From positions 562,023 to 626,022 of the forward strand of contig MKVQ01000004.1 in the NCBI GenBank assembly GCA_001899635.1: 64,000 nucleotides of DNA, written 5' to 3'. The notes beneath the pieces were generated by a model. That model had not been told where the DNA came from and did no database searches. It saw only the letters and a program-made list of their open reading frames with translations. Both the position numbers and the translations under genes were made by a program. This document shows positions 1 through 7,707 of this stretch, one piece after another; position 1 is the stretch's first letter; each line of letters begins with the position of its first letter. Origin of the DNA: Myxococcales bacterium 68-20. GTDB lineage: Bacteria; Myxococcota_A; Polyangia; Polyangiales; Polyangiaceae.

Positions 1-315
1 CTCGAGCTCGGACGCTGAGTCCCAGAGATCGTCGAGCGGCGCAACGCCATCGGTGAGCTCTCGCGGCGCCGCCGGCAGGAGACGCGCGGCCTCGCCGGCA
101 CGAAAGCGGATCCCGATCACTCCCTCGGAGCTCGCCGGCGACACGATCGCCCGCGTCATCGTTCCCACGACGATCCCTCGCGACGAGCCGCCGAGCAGCA
201 CGTCGATGCATCCGTCCGGCAGGACGCGATGCGCAGCAGAGGGGCCCGAGATCGTCCAGTAGCACTCGACGAGCGAACGCAGCTCGGACGCGGGCGCGAT
301 CTCGGCGTACGGCAC
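1..315 (-). CDS. AraC-family regulator, N-terminal sensor part (partial)
   Basis: The minus-strand frame runs off the left edge, so only the first 105 residues are visible. It begins at a GTG (313-315) a few codons after an in-frame TAG. The protein reads VPYAEIAPASELRSLVECYW, followed by VLPDGCIDVLL and GIRFRAGEAARLL. This is the pattern of the N-terminal domain (DUF6597 type) of one-component AraC/XylS regulators: a 'xxVECYW' opening, a 'LPDGCxD' turn and a 'GxRFRxG' strand. The helix-turn-helix part would lie outside the window. The gene is divergent from the LTA-synthase-like gene at 435 and shares a 119-bp spacer with it, so it might regulate that gene. The family call is good; the ligand and target are unknown. 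Confidence 0.75.
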   Translation of the reverse strand, partial: MPYAEIAPASELRSLVECYWTISGPSAAHRVLPDGCIDVLLGGSSRGIVVGTMTRAIVSPASSEGVIGIRFRAGEAARLLPAAPRELTDGVAPLDDLWDSASELE

Positions 316-434
316 GCCGTCGTTCTAGCGTGCATGTCCCGAGTGGCAAGCGGCGTCGGGCTCGGGTGCCCCGTGCGACGAAGCGCGGCCATAGGCGACC
401 CCGATCTCATCATGAGCTAAGGTATCCGGCCGTC

Positions 435-2246
435 GTGAACGGCCCGCTCGAGTCGGCAAAGCACGCCCGTCTGCTGCGCGCGGGGCGACTTGCGAGCGCC
501 GCGCTGTTCGTCTCGCAGTTCGTCCTGCTCGACATCGTGCTCTCGGGCGGCGGCGCATGGGCCCATCGCCCTGGTAGCCTGCGGGCGACGCTCGGAAGCA
601 TCGCCGTCTGGACCGCGCTCTTGGTGCTCGCACGCGCGGGACGGCCGGCGCGGGTGCTCCTTGCCGCGCTCGCCGCCACCGTTCTCGTGGTGCAGGCGTT
701 CGTCCATCGCTTCGTTCACGTGCCGCTCGACGTCCAGGTCGCCGAGTCGGCCCGGCACACCTTCAGCATCATCCGCCCGGTCCTCGTGCGCATGCTGCCT
801 GCGGTGGCGCTCGCGACGGCGGTCGTGACGATGATCGAGCTCGCGCTCCTCACCGTTGCGCGGTGGGACGCCGGCCGACGAGCCCGGGTCGTGTTCGTCC
901 TCGCTGCGTTCGTGGCGATCGTGATCGGCCCCGAGCCTCGCCATTCGACGCCCGACGTCCGCGCATTCCATGCGTTGAGGGTCCTCGGTCACGACGCTCC
1001 GAGGCCGATCGCCGGCGCGGTCGCCCTTCCACCGCTCCACTCCGCTCGGAGCGAGACGCCGGATGTCCTCTTCATCCTCACCGAGAGCGTGCGCACCGTC
1101 GACTATGTCCCGCATGGGCCCGAGGCGACGGCTCCCGCCTCCGCGGAGGCAACTCCCGGCCGGCTCGAGCTCGACGAGCTCCGCTCGATCTCGAGCTACA
1201 CGGCGGTCTCGCTCTCGGCGATCATCACCGGCCTCTCGCAAGAAGGAGAACGCGACGACATTCTCCAAGCGCCGAACCTCTTCGACTTCGCCCACGCCGC
1301 ACGGGCGGACGTCGGGTACTACTCGGCGCAGTCGCGCGAGACGTTCGAGACGAAGGACGTGCGCGCCGCGGTGGACCACTTCGTCACCCTCGAGACCATC
1401 GCCGGCCGCGAAGTCGAGGACGAGGACCCCGAGTGGATCGGCAAGCCTCTCGACCACATGGTCATCGATCGGTTCATCGCCGAGCTCCCGGCTCGCCCGC
1501 ACCCGTCGATGACGGTCTTGCACCTGTACGGGACCCACGCGCCCTACTACTTCGAGGACGCAACGGCGAAGTTCAGGCCCTTCGAGCGCGTCGCCGGCTG
1601 GTCCGGGATGCCGAAGCTGCGCAACGCGTACAGGAACGCGATCGCAGAGCAGGACCGCCAGGTGGCGCGCGCGATCGAGGCGTTCAAGGCGCACGTCGGC
1701 CATCGTCCATGGCTGATCGTCTTCACCAGCGACCATGGCGAGTCGTTCGGCGAGCACTCGGCAATCCACCACGGGCAAAACCTCTACGACGAGCAGGTGC
1801 GCGTGCCGGGATGGTTCGCGGCAGGGGACGGGACATTGAGCGACGACGAGAAGCGCGCCCTCCACGACCACCGGCGGCGATCCGTGACGCATCTCGATTT
1901 GCTGCCGACGATGCTCGACGCGCTCGGGCTCCTGGAGAACTTCTCGGTGCGAAGCCACGTGGAGCGCTTGCCCGGGCGGAGCCTCCTTCGGCCCTACACG
2001 CCTCGCGCGCCCATCCCGGTGACGAACTGCACGAAGATGTTCCCGTGCCCACTCAACACGTGGGGGCTCTTCGCCGAGGAGCACAAGCTCGTCGCGCAGG
2101 TTTGGGATGCGGAGTGGCGCTGCCTCGGCGTGGGAGGTGGCGAACATCTCCTTCCGTCGACCGATCCGGCCTGCGTGGCGCTCGACGAGGCCTCGCGCCG
2201 CCACTTCCCGCTCCTTCCGAACGGCACGCCCAACCGTCAGCGCTGA
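435..2246 (+). CDS. LTA-synthase-like membrane sulfatase/phosphotransferase
   Basis: About 603 residues. Several transmembrane helices fill residues 15-190, followed by a periplasmic alkaline-phosphatase-superfamily domain. Visible motifs are PDVLFILTESV (metal-ligand Glu), SYTAVSLSAIITGL (the Thr region that normally carries the nucleophile), HLYGTHAPYYF, and FTSDHGESFGEHSAIHHG with the conserved Asp-His pair and late His. This architecture is known from lipoteichoic-acid synthases and phosphoethanolamine transferases, which move phospho-head-groups onto envelope glycans or lipids. The actual donor and acceptor cannot be read here. The open frame extends up to 330, but the first 35 residues are Arg-rich and uninformative. 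GTG at 435, just before VNGPLESAKHARLLRAGR and the first membrane helix, is the better start. A second family member lies at 38736-40514. Confidence 0.85.
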   Translation: MNGPLESAKHARLLRAGRLASAALFVSQFVLLDIVLSGGGAWAHRPGSLRATLGSIAVWTALLVLARAGRPARVLLAALAATVLVVQAFVHRFVHVPLDVQVAESARHTFSIIRPVLVRMLPAVALATAVVTMIELALLTVARWDAGRRARVVFVLAAFVAIVIGPEPRHSTPDVRAFHALRVLGHDAPRPIAGAVALPPLHSARSETPDVLFILTESVRTVDYVPHGPEATAPASAEATPGRLELDELRSISSYTAVSLSAIITGLSQEGERDDILQAPNLFDFAHAARADVGYYSAQSRETFETKDVRAAVDHFVTLETIAGREVEDEDPEWIGKPLDHMVIDRFIAELPARPHPSMTVLHLYGTHAPYYFEDATAKFRPFERVAGWSGMPKLRNAYRNAIAEQDRQVARAIEAFKAHVGHRPWLIVFTSDHGESFGEHSAIHHGQNLYDEQVRVPGWFAAGDGTLSDDEKRALHDHRRRSVTHLDLLPTMLDALGLLENFSVRSHVERLPGRSLLRPYTPRAPIPVTNCTKMFPCPLNTWGLFAEEHKLVAQVWDAEWRCLGVGGGEHLLPSTDPACVALDEASRRHFPLLPNGTPNRQR

Positions 2247-2344
2247 GGCGATGCCGCTCGCGCAGAGCGATCCCTCGATTGCTTCGCCTTCCTCACCCTC
2301 GGCCACCCGCGACCGACGCAGAGGCTCCCGACCTCGGGAACGCG

Positions 2345-3067
2345 TCAGTTGTTCGCGGCGCCGGGCGTGGGCTTGTTGAAGGCCTTGCAGTCCGAGGCGT
2401 TGTTGTCGGTGTCGAGCCCGTCGCTCTTGCGACCGACCGAGCCGTTCGTCGGCGCTGCCGGCGCCGCGGTCCCTTCGACGTACGGTCCGGTCGCGCCGCC
2501 CCAGCCCAGGGCATCGACGAGCGTGTCGGTGTCGTCGACGAGACCGACCTGGCCGCCATCGGCGCTCATGCCGTTCTTCATCGTCGCGTCCTTGCTCCCC
2601 GCGAAAGACGCGGTTCCAAGGACGAAAAAGGCCCCGGCGGCAATGCTATCGCCAGCCGCAAAGGTGTAATAGACGCTGCCCAAATCCGCCGGCGGGCCGC
2701 CACTCCCCGCCTTCGGCTTGTAGGCGAGCCTCCAGCCAGCGAGGGAGATCGCACAGGAGTTGGGGTTGTAGAGCTCGACGAACTCATCGTTGGCTCCCTG
2801 CGGGCCGGTCGTCATCAGCTCGTTGATGACCACCTTGCCGGTGCAGCCGGGATTGGTGCCCGCGTCGTCGTCGGGATCGGGGATCGTGCCGCTCGATCCG
2901 CCGCCGCTGTCGCTGGTGGGGAGGCGCGCGCCGCCTTCGGAGCCCGCGTCCGGATCGGTCCCGGCACCCCCTCCGATGTCGATGCCGTCCTCACCCTGAG
3001 CGCACGCGACCGCAATGCTCAGCGCAGCGGAGACACCCACGCCCCGCAAGGCAAGCCGCCAGGTCAT
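2345..3067 (-). CDS. Lamin-tail-domain lipoprotein
   Basis: 240 residues starting with a lipoprotein signal peptide (MTWRLALRGVGVSAALSIAV then ACAQG; lipid-modified Cys near residue 22). A Gly/Asp/Pro-rich linker follows (about 25-75). The C-terminal domain begins KVVINELMTTGPQGANDEFV and continues ELYNPNSCAISLAGWRL. That 'xxINExxxxxxxxxDEFVELYN...LxGW' pattern is the hallmark of the LTD (lamin tail) fold. In bacteria these domains are found on exported and surface proteins and are thought to be adhesion or nuclease-accessory modules; no catalytic residues are evident here. Probable location is the outer membrane or cell surface. The gene stands alone, convergent with the upstream LTA-synthase-like gene. 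Confidence 0.8.
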   Translation of the reverse strand: MTWRLALRGVGVSAALSIAVACAQGEDGIDIGGGAGTDPDAGSEGGARLPTSDSGGGSSGTIPDPDDDAGTNPGCTGKVVINELMTTGPQGANDEFVELYNPNSCAISLAGWRLAYKPKAGSGGPPADLGSVYYTFAAGDSIAAGAFFVLGTASFAGSKDATMKNGMSADGGQVGLVDDTDTLVDALGWGGATGPYVEGTAAPAAPTNGSVGRKSDGLDTDNNASDCKAFNKPTPGAANN

Positions 3068-3115
3068 TCGGGAACCTCGATCGATCTGCTGTGAAGCCGT
3101 ACGCGAGAGAAGCCG

Positions 3116-3352
3116 TTAGTTCGACAGCTTCGGCGAGCTCGCCTTCTCGGCGACCTTGAGCGAGCGCTCGCTGGCCCGCTCCCACTGGAGGATGTCCTCG
3201 AGGGCATCCACCATCGCGGCGCCCACACCCCGGTTCTCGACCACTCGGCGATCGCCCGCCACTGCGCGCGCAACCTCGGTCCGGCGCTCGCTCGGGGGCG
3301 TGCGTCGCTCCGCCTTACGGCGCTCTTCCGTCTCTTTGCTCGTCGGTTTCAT
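3116..3352 (-). CDS. Small basic hypothetical protein
   Basis: 78 residues, highly charged, opening with MKPTSKETEERRKAERRTPP and ending in KVAEKASSPKLSN. No signal peptide, membrane segment or known motif is seen. The gene is kept because a purine-rich GGGAGGAA lies 12-14 nt before the ATG and the frame fits neatly between the lamin-tail gene and the SDR gene on the same strand. The predicted structure is mainly helical. No function can be proposed. Confidence 0.5.
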   Translation of the reverse strand: MKPTSKETEERRKAERRTPPSERRTEVARAVAGDRRVVENRGVGAAMVDALEDILQWERASERSLKVAEKASSPKLSN

Positions 3353-3458
3353 GGCAGCGTCGTATTCCTCCCGTACTCGATACCCGCCCGGCGGGCCTAA
3401 AAACTAGCGAAGAAAAGCGGCCGCGCCAGCAGGCCCAGCCAAAGCTCCAGAAGATAGG

Positions 3459-4289
3459 TCAGAGGAAGTAGTCCTTGATGAGCTCGGAGTCCGGCATCCC
3501 GGGCGTCACCGCGTACGCCGAGAAGTCGGTCACGCCGGCCTCACGAAGCACATCCTCGTCTATCGCGAAGTTTCCAGTGTACTCGGAGCTCGTGCGCGTC
3601 AGGATCGCGTGGGCCGCGTCGGCCATGATCTCCGGCTTGCGGCTGCCCTTGACGACCTCCTCGCCGCCGAGGAGGTTCTCCACGGCCGCGGTCGCGATGA
3701 CGGTCTTCGGCCACAGCGCGTTGACCGCGATCTTCCGGTCCCGGAGCTCCTCGTGCATGCCGAGCACGCAGAGGCTCATCCCGTACTTCGCCATCGTGTA
3801 CGCGACGTGCGGCGCGAACCAGCGCGCCTCCATGTTCAGCGGAGGCGAGATGTTCAGGATGTGCGGGTTCTCGGCCTTCGCGAGGTGCGGAATGCACGCC
3901 TGAGAGCACGCGAACGTTCCGCGCGTGTTGATCCCGTGCATCAGATCGAACCGCTTCATCAGCGTCGTCAGCGTGTCCGTGAGGCTGATCGCGCTCGCGT
4001 TGTTCACGAGGATGTCGATACCGCCGAAGGTCCGGACCGCCTCGTCGACGGCCGCGCGGATCTGCTCCTCCATCCGGACATCGACGATGCACGCGAGCGC
4101 CTTGCCGCCCGCCGCCTCGATCTCATCCCGCGCCGTGTAGACGGTTCCCTGGAGCCTCGGATGCGGCTCGGCGGTCTTCGCCGCGATGACGACGTTCGCG
4201 CCGTCCCGCGCCGCGCGAAGCGCGATGGCCTTGCCGATCCCGCGGCTGGCCCCCGTGATGAACAGGGTCTTTCCCTTGAGTGACGTCAT
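3459..4289 (-). CDS. SDR-family oxidoreductase (HSDL2-like)
   Basis: 276 residues with a classical short-chain dehydrogenase Rossmann fold. TGASRGIGKAIA is the dinucleotide-binding glycine motif (residues 11-22), VDVR and NNASA follow, and AYTMAKYGMS carries the catalytic Tyr-x3-Lys. The catalytic-loop Ser is replaced by NISPP (residues about 147-151), as in the HSDL2/peroxisomal-type subgroup, where a longer insert after the first helix (KTAEPHPRLQGTVYTARDEI) is also typical. Length and motif spacing are normal. It probably reduces a ketone or oxidises an alcohol with NADP(H); the substrate is not evident. It is a single gene; the 550-bp region upstream holds direct repeats and a hairpin. 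Confidence 0.88.
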   Translation of the reverse strand: MTSLKGKTLFITGASRGIGKAIALRAARDGANVVIAAKTAEPHPRLQGTVYTARDEIEAAGGKALACIVDVRMEEQIRAAVDEAVRTFGGIDILVNNASAISLTDTLTTLMKRFDLMHGINTRGTFACSQACIPHLAKAENPHILNISPPLNMEARWFAPHVAYTMAKYGMSLCVLGMHEELRDRKIAVNALWPKTVIATAAVENLLGGEEVVKGSRKPEIMADAAHAILTRTSSEYTGNFAIDEDVLREAGVTDFSAYAVTPGMPDSELIKDYFL

Positions 4290-4355
4290 GACGAAGGAAA
4301 CCTAGCCGAGTCGAGACCGAAACGAACCGTCCTCACCTGCCCCGAGACCGCCGGT

Positions 4356-4418
4356 CGGAGGTCGAACCGACGTAGCGAGCCCCCGCCCCACCCCGGAGGT
4401 CGAACCGACGTAGCGAGC
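4356..4418. repeat. 25-bp direct repeat, two copies
   Basis: The 25-bp unit starting CGGAGGTCGAACCGACGTAG occurs identically at 4356-4380 and 4394-4418 (38-bp period), and the tail GCGAGC is echoed a third time immediately afterwards. It lies 70-130 bp upstream of the SDR start. It could be a binding-site array or simple duplication. Confidence 0.7.
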
Positions 4419-4712
4419 GAAGCGAGCGGAGGAGGAACAAGAATGAATCGCGTCCGCACTACGAGATGGAACCGGGTCGGTCAATGCGGAAAGCGAGAGC
4501 GCGGTCCCGTTTTTTCCCGGAGAAAGCGCCAGATGCTGGAGCGCTCTCAAATCGCGTATCCCACATCTAGAAAGGGCGTGCGCGTGGGGTAGCGGGTGCT
4601 AACGAAACCGGTTCCGCGGGGGGCGTGAACGGAGCTCCTGGGGGCCTGCTGTGTAAGCTCGTCGGAGGGTCGGCCGTTGGCCACGAGGTGCGGTCGCGTC
4701 GAAGCCGTTCCT

Positions 4713-4746
4713 CTGCGGGTGGTTGGGGCGCGAGCCCCAAGTTTTT
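4713..4746 (+). repeat. Dispersed hairpin element, copy A
   Basis: CTGCGGGTGG precedes the perfect 7-bp stem TTGGGGC / GCCCCAA with loop GCGA (4723-4740), followed by GTTTTT. On its own it resembles an intrinsic terminator, but it lies about 95 nt upstream of the lipoprotein start at 4841, in the same orientation, and related copies occur at 20176-20201, 32551-32600 and 53741-53769. Confidence 0.7.
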
Positions 4747-4840
4747 CTGCGTTCGCGAGCAGATCCCGAGCGACTCACGCGCGTCCGAACCAGCCCCATC
4801 ACCTCGTCGTCGCGAGGCCGAAGAAAGGATCGATCGGATC

Positions 4841-6256
4841 ATGCGCGCTCTCGTCCTCACCACCGTCATCGCTCTCGCCGCGGCGTGCGCGCCTCGTGAG
4901 CGGGTCATCGTCATCAAGGAGCCGGCGAGCGGCACCGACAAGAACGCGCAGCAGCAGCAAGAGCCGAGCAACAGCGCTCCGGTCGCGACGGATGGCGCCC
5001 CCATCGCCACGAGCGACGAGCCCGACTGGGGAATCAAGGACCCGAGCGACAGCCGCGAGTACGCACGCGTGATCGAGAAGGTCGCCGGCATGGTGAACGA
5101 CGGCGAGCTCCAGGCACGTGTGCTGCGCCGGAAGATGTCGGTCGTCAGCGTGATGTGGGAGGACACCGGGCGCGCGCAGGGCTCGGCGCTGGGGCCGAAC
5201 ATCTCCGACCTCACGCTGCAGGTCACCCGACGCGACGAGGGCGGGCAGTTCCAGTCGGCGGTCATGCCCGTCATCCGGCACCCGAACTTCGCCGACAAGA
5301 CGGGGGACGTCCCGGCCGATCGCTTCTTCGTCCGCGTCGGCAACGAGCAGCGCTCGCCCGGGAGCCTGAAGAGCGTCCCGCTCACCGACGTGCTCAAGAA
5401 CCTGAAGGCGTTCTCGTCGCGTCCGGACTCGATCCTCGGCAACGGGAACATGCTCGCGCCGCGCGACACGCACTTCCTCGTGAGCGCGCAGGCCGTCTTC
5501 CTCCCGATCCCGAAGAGCGGGAAGGCCCAGTTCAACCCCGTGCTCTTCAACTACCAGTCCGCGCCCGGCTCGCCCGCCGTGCTCACGATCCTGGTCACCC
5601 GCCAGGGATCGAGCATGCAGGTGATCGAGAACAAGCGCGAGGACTTCACCTCCGCGGGCTGGGGCCAGGAGCTCTACTTCAACAACAACGGCAACCGCGC
5701 GCCCTTCACTGCCGAGCGAAAGAGCGACGTCGAGCAGCGCATCGCCGCGCAGGGCGGACCGAAGTCGGAGGACGATAGGAGCGCGCTCCAGAAGGGCGCC
5801 GACGTCCTGTTCCTCGTGCAGGTACCGCTGAAGCACCACAACGTCGGGCGTCTCGGCGGCGCGATGCCGGGTGGGATGCCCAAGGCGGGCGGAGCGGGCC
5901 CCGTGATGCTCGCGCCTGCCGCTCCGCCGGCGATGGAGTCCGCGGCCGCAGCCAAAGACAAGAAGAGCGACGTCGAGCAGGCCGTGCTCGGCCATGGCCC
6001 GAACGTCGGACCGTTCAACGAGGGACACGGCCTTCGGTTCGAGCGCGATCCGACGTTTCCGATCCGCATCACCGTGCAGTTCTACAAGGCGACGAGCAAC
6101 GGCATCGTGAGCGACATCGATCTCGACAGCATCTCGCGATCGATCGGCAGCGTGTACGAGCACGCCGAGTTCGTCGGCTCGCTCGTCCTGCCGGAGGGAG
6201 ATCCGCGTCGTCCCACCGCGTGGCAGAAGGTGCCGCGCGAGTGGTTCCCCTGGTGA
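4841..6256 (+). CDS. Predicted lipoprotein of unknown function
   Basis: 471 residues. The start ATG at 4841 gives a clean lipoprotein signal (MRALVLTTVIALAAACAPRE, lipid Cys at about 16) and has GAAAGGA 12-18 nt upstream. A Gln/Ser/Ala linker (30-60) follows, then a large soluble domain with no motif I recognise. Landmarks are EYARVIEKVAGMVNDGEL, SVMWEDTGRAQGSALGPNIS, a Met/Gly/Pro/Ala-rich low-complexity insert (about 345-385), and a conserved-looking C-terminus FPIRITVQFYKATSNGIVSD...YEHAEFVGSLV. The ending suggests a folded C-terminal beta domain. Probable location is the periplasm or outer-membrane inner face. The leader carries hairpin copy A. Confidence 0.75.
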   Translation: MRALVLTTVIALAAACAPRERVIVIKEPASGTDKNAQQQQEPSNSAPVATDGAPIATSDEPDWGIKDPSDSREYARVIEKVAGMVNDGELQARVLRRKMSVVSVMWEDTGRAQGSALGPNISDLTLQVTRRDEGGQFQSAVMPVIRHPNFADKTGDVPADRFFVRVGNEQRSPGSLKSVPLTDVLKNLKAFSSRPDSILGNGNMLAPRDTHFLVSAQAVFLPIPKSGKAQFNPVLFNYQSAPGSPAVLTILVTRQGSSMQVIENKREDFTSAGWGQELYFNNNGNRAPFTAERKSDVEQRIAAQGGPKSEDDRSALQKGADVLFLVQVPLKHHNVGRLGGAMPGGMPKAGGAGPVMLAPAAPPAMESAAAAKDKKSDVEQAVLGHGPNVGPFNEGHGLRFERDPTFPIRITVQFYKATSNGIVSDIDLDSISRSIGSVYEHAEFVGSLVLPEGDPRRPTAWQKVPREWFPW

Positions 6257-6367
6257 TCACGCCAGCGTCGCACCCGCGGCGCGCAACGGCGTTTTCTCGA
6301 ATGCCTCCGCATACTCGCGCTTCACCGAGGCACCTCGGTTGCATCGAGGGGGTGCGGAGGCATGCCC

Positions 6368-6847
6368 ATGAAATCCCTCTTCCTCTGTTTCCTCGCCGCG
6401 TCTCTCGCCACCCTCGGCGCATGCAGCCGCGATCGAAGTCGAACGCAAGATCATGACGCGCTCACCATCATCAGCGAGCGCGAGATCGCGAACCCGAACG
6501 ATCAGGATCGCGCGGGGGCGTTGACGCTCACCAGCGCCTCGTTGGTCGCGAGCGAGGCCGCCATCGACCGGATCGTCAACTCACGCTGCGCGCGCGAGGT
6601 CGCGTGCAACAACATCGGCGCCGACAAGCTGTTCGCAAGCGGCGAGATGTGCGCCCGCGAGGCTCGCAGCAGGATGTACGACGAGCTGAAGTCGATGACG
6701 TGCTGGGCCGGGGTGGACGGCAAGAAGCTCGACGCGTGCCTCGACTCGATCCGCGGCAAGAGCTGCGCGGACCCGGTGGACGCGGTGAACCGGATCAGCG
6801 CGTGCCGAGCAAGCGAGCTCTGCCTGAAGGCCGAGTTGCCCCGCTGA
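6368..6847 (+). CDS. Six-Cys lipoprotein (DUF6184-like)
   Basis: 159 residues. ATG 6368 is preferred over ATG 6362 because GGAGG (6356-6360) then sits 7 nt away. The signal peptide MKSLFLCFLAASLATLGAC ends in a lipobox. The mature domain has regularly spaced cysteines: SRCAREVACNNIGADK, MCAREARSRM, MTCWAGV, DACLDSI, KSCADPV and SACRASELC. This Cys pattern matches small myxobacterial lipoproteins grouped as DUF6184, often noted beside biosynthetic genes; that assignment is from memory. Probably disulfide-stabilised and periplasmic. It follows the upstream lipoprotein on the same strand by about 110 bp. Confidence 0.7.
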   Translation: MKSLFLCFLAASLATLGACSRDRSRTQDHDALTIISEREIANPNDQDRAGALTLTSASLVASEAAIDRIVNSRCAREVACNNIGADKLFASGEMCAREARSRMYDELKSMTCWAGVDGKKLDACLDSIRGKSCADPVDAVNRISACRASELCLKAELPR

Positions 6848-6879
6848 TCGAGCGCCACGGCGCGATCGCGCAGCGTGCG

Positions 6880-7707
6880 TTAGCGCCCGAACTGCACACA
6901 GCGCCGGCTGAGCGTGCCGTGCTCGAAGCCGCGGATCGGGAAGCCGACCGCATGCTCGTAGAGGCTCGCCGCGCCTGCGACCACGAAGAGCGGATCGAGA
7001 TGCTTCGAGGTCGGGTGGGCACGCCGCGGCTCCGGGCCCTTCGTGCGCCAGGCGAGCAGCTCTTCGATCTCGGCGTCCGCCAGGAGATTCGCCACCCACG
7101 CGTCGAACGCGCGGGCCCAATCTGCAGGCGGCGCATCCCGCCGTGGATCGAGCTCGACGACGTTGTGGGTGATCCCGCCGCTCCCGACGATGAGGTATCC
7201 GCGCGCGGCAAGCACGCCGATCTTCCGTCCGAGACCGAACAGCCGCCGCGGCACTGCCCCGGCGACGAGCGAGAGCTGGAGCACCGGAATGTCCGCGCTC
7301 GGGAACATGCGGGAGAGAGGGCTCCACACGCCATGGTCCCACCCTCGCTCGGCGCGATCGACGGGGAGCAGCGCGGCGAGCTCGTAGGCGAGCTCGGGCA
7401 TGCCCGGCGCTGCGTACGTCACGCGCTCGAGGTCCGCAGCGCTCCCGGTGATGTCGTAACCGTCGAAGTCGTAGAGGAGCTTGGGCCGCGACGCGGTCGA
7501 GCCTCGCGTGAGCGTGTTTGCCTGCCACTGCGCGCTCACGACGAGGATCCCTCGCGGACGAGGAAGCTCTCGCGCCCACTGAGCGAGCTCGGTTCCGCTC
7601 GCAACGTCGAGCGCCGATGCGGGCGCGCCGTGCGAGACGAAGATCGGGGGAATGTGGTCCCTATGCCCGATGCTGCCGCTGGCTCGCTCGGCGCACACGG
7701 CGGTCAC
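6880..7707 (-). CDS. Class III extradiol ring-cleavage dioxygenase (YgiD/DODA-like)
   Basis: 275 residues of the LigB-type extradiol dioxygenase family that includes 4,5-DOPA dioxygenase. FVSHGAPASALD carries the first metal-ligand His, ERGWDHGVWSPLSRMFPSAD matches the family's central motif, GSGGITHNV carries another His, and SKHLDPLFVVAGA the last. The usual SAHW motif reads SAQW (ILVVSAQWQANTL), so one expected metal-ligand His is Gln. The start is a GTG (7705-7707) overlapping the TGA of the gene before it (GTGA), implying translational coupling. A start nearer to IPPIFVSHGAP cannot be excluded. Probable role: oxygenolytic cleavage of a catechol-like ring, if the altered site still binds metal. 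Confidence 0.82.
   Translation of the reverse strand: MTAVCAERASGSIGHRDHIPPIFVSHGAPASALDVASGTELAQWARELPRPRGILVVSAQWQANTLTRGSTASRPKLLYDFDGYDITGSAADLERVTYAAPGMPELAYELAALLPVDRAERGWDHGVWSPLSRMFPSADIPVLQLSLVAGAVPRRLFGLGRKIGVLAARGYLIVGSGGITHNVVELDPRRDAPPADWARAFDAWVANLLADAEIEELLAWRTKGPEPRRAHPTSKHLDPLFVVAGAASLYEHAVGFPIRGFEHGTLSRRCVQFGR

Larger units (their letters stand above)
4290..4840. other. Intergenic region with direct repeat and hairpin
   Basis: Divergent spacer between the SDR gene and the lipoprotein gene at 4841. It holds a 25-bp direct repeat (4356-4418) and a GC-rich hairpin followed by five T residues (4713-4746). I see no supported gene in it. A reading frame entering the downstream lipoprotein gene from 4625 is open but lacks coding character. 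Confidence 0.6.

Noticed and set aside
417-2306. 629-codon minus-strand frame opposite the LTA-synthase-like gene
   Set aside because: Arg/Glu/Val-rich mirror of the real gene, caused by third-position G/C. No motifs. Similar long mirrors oppose most real genes.
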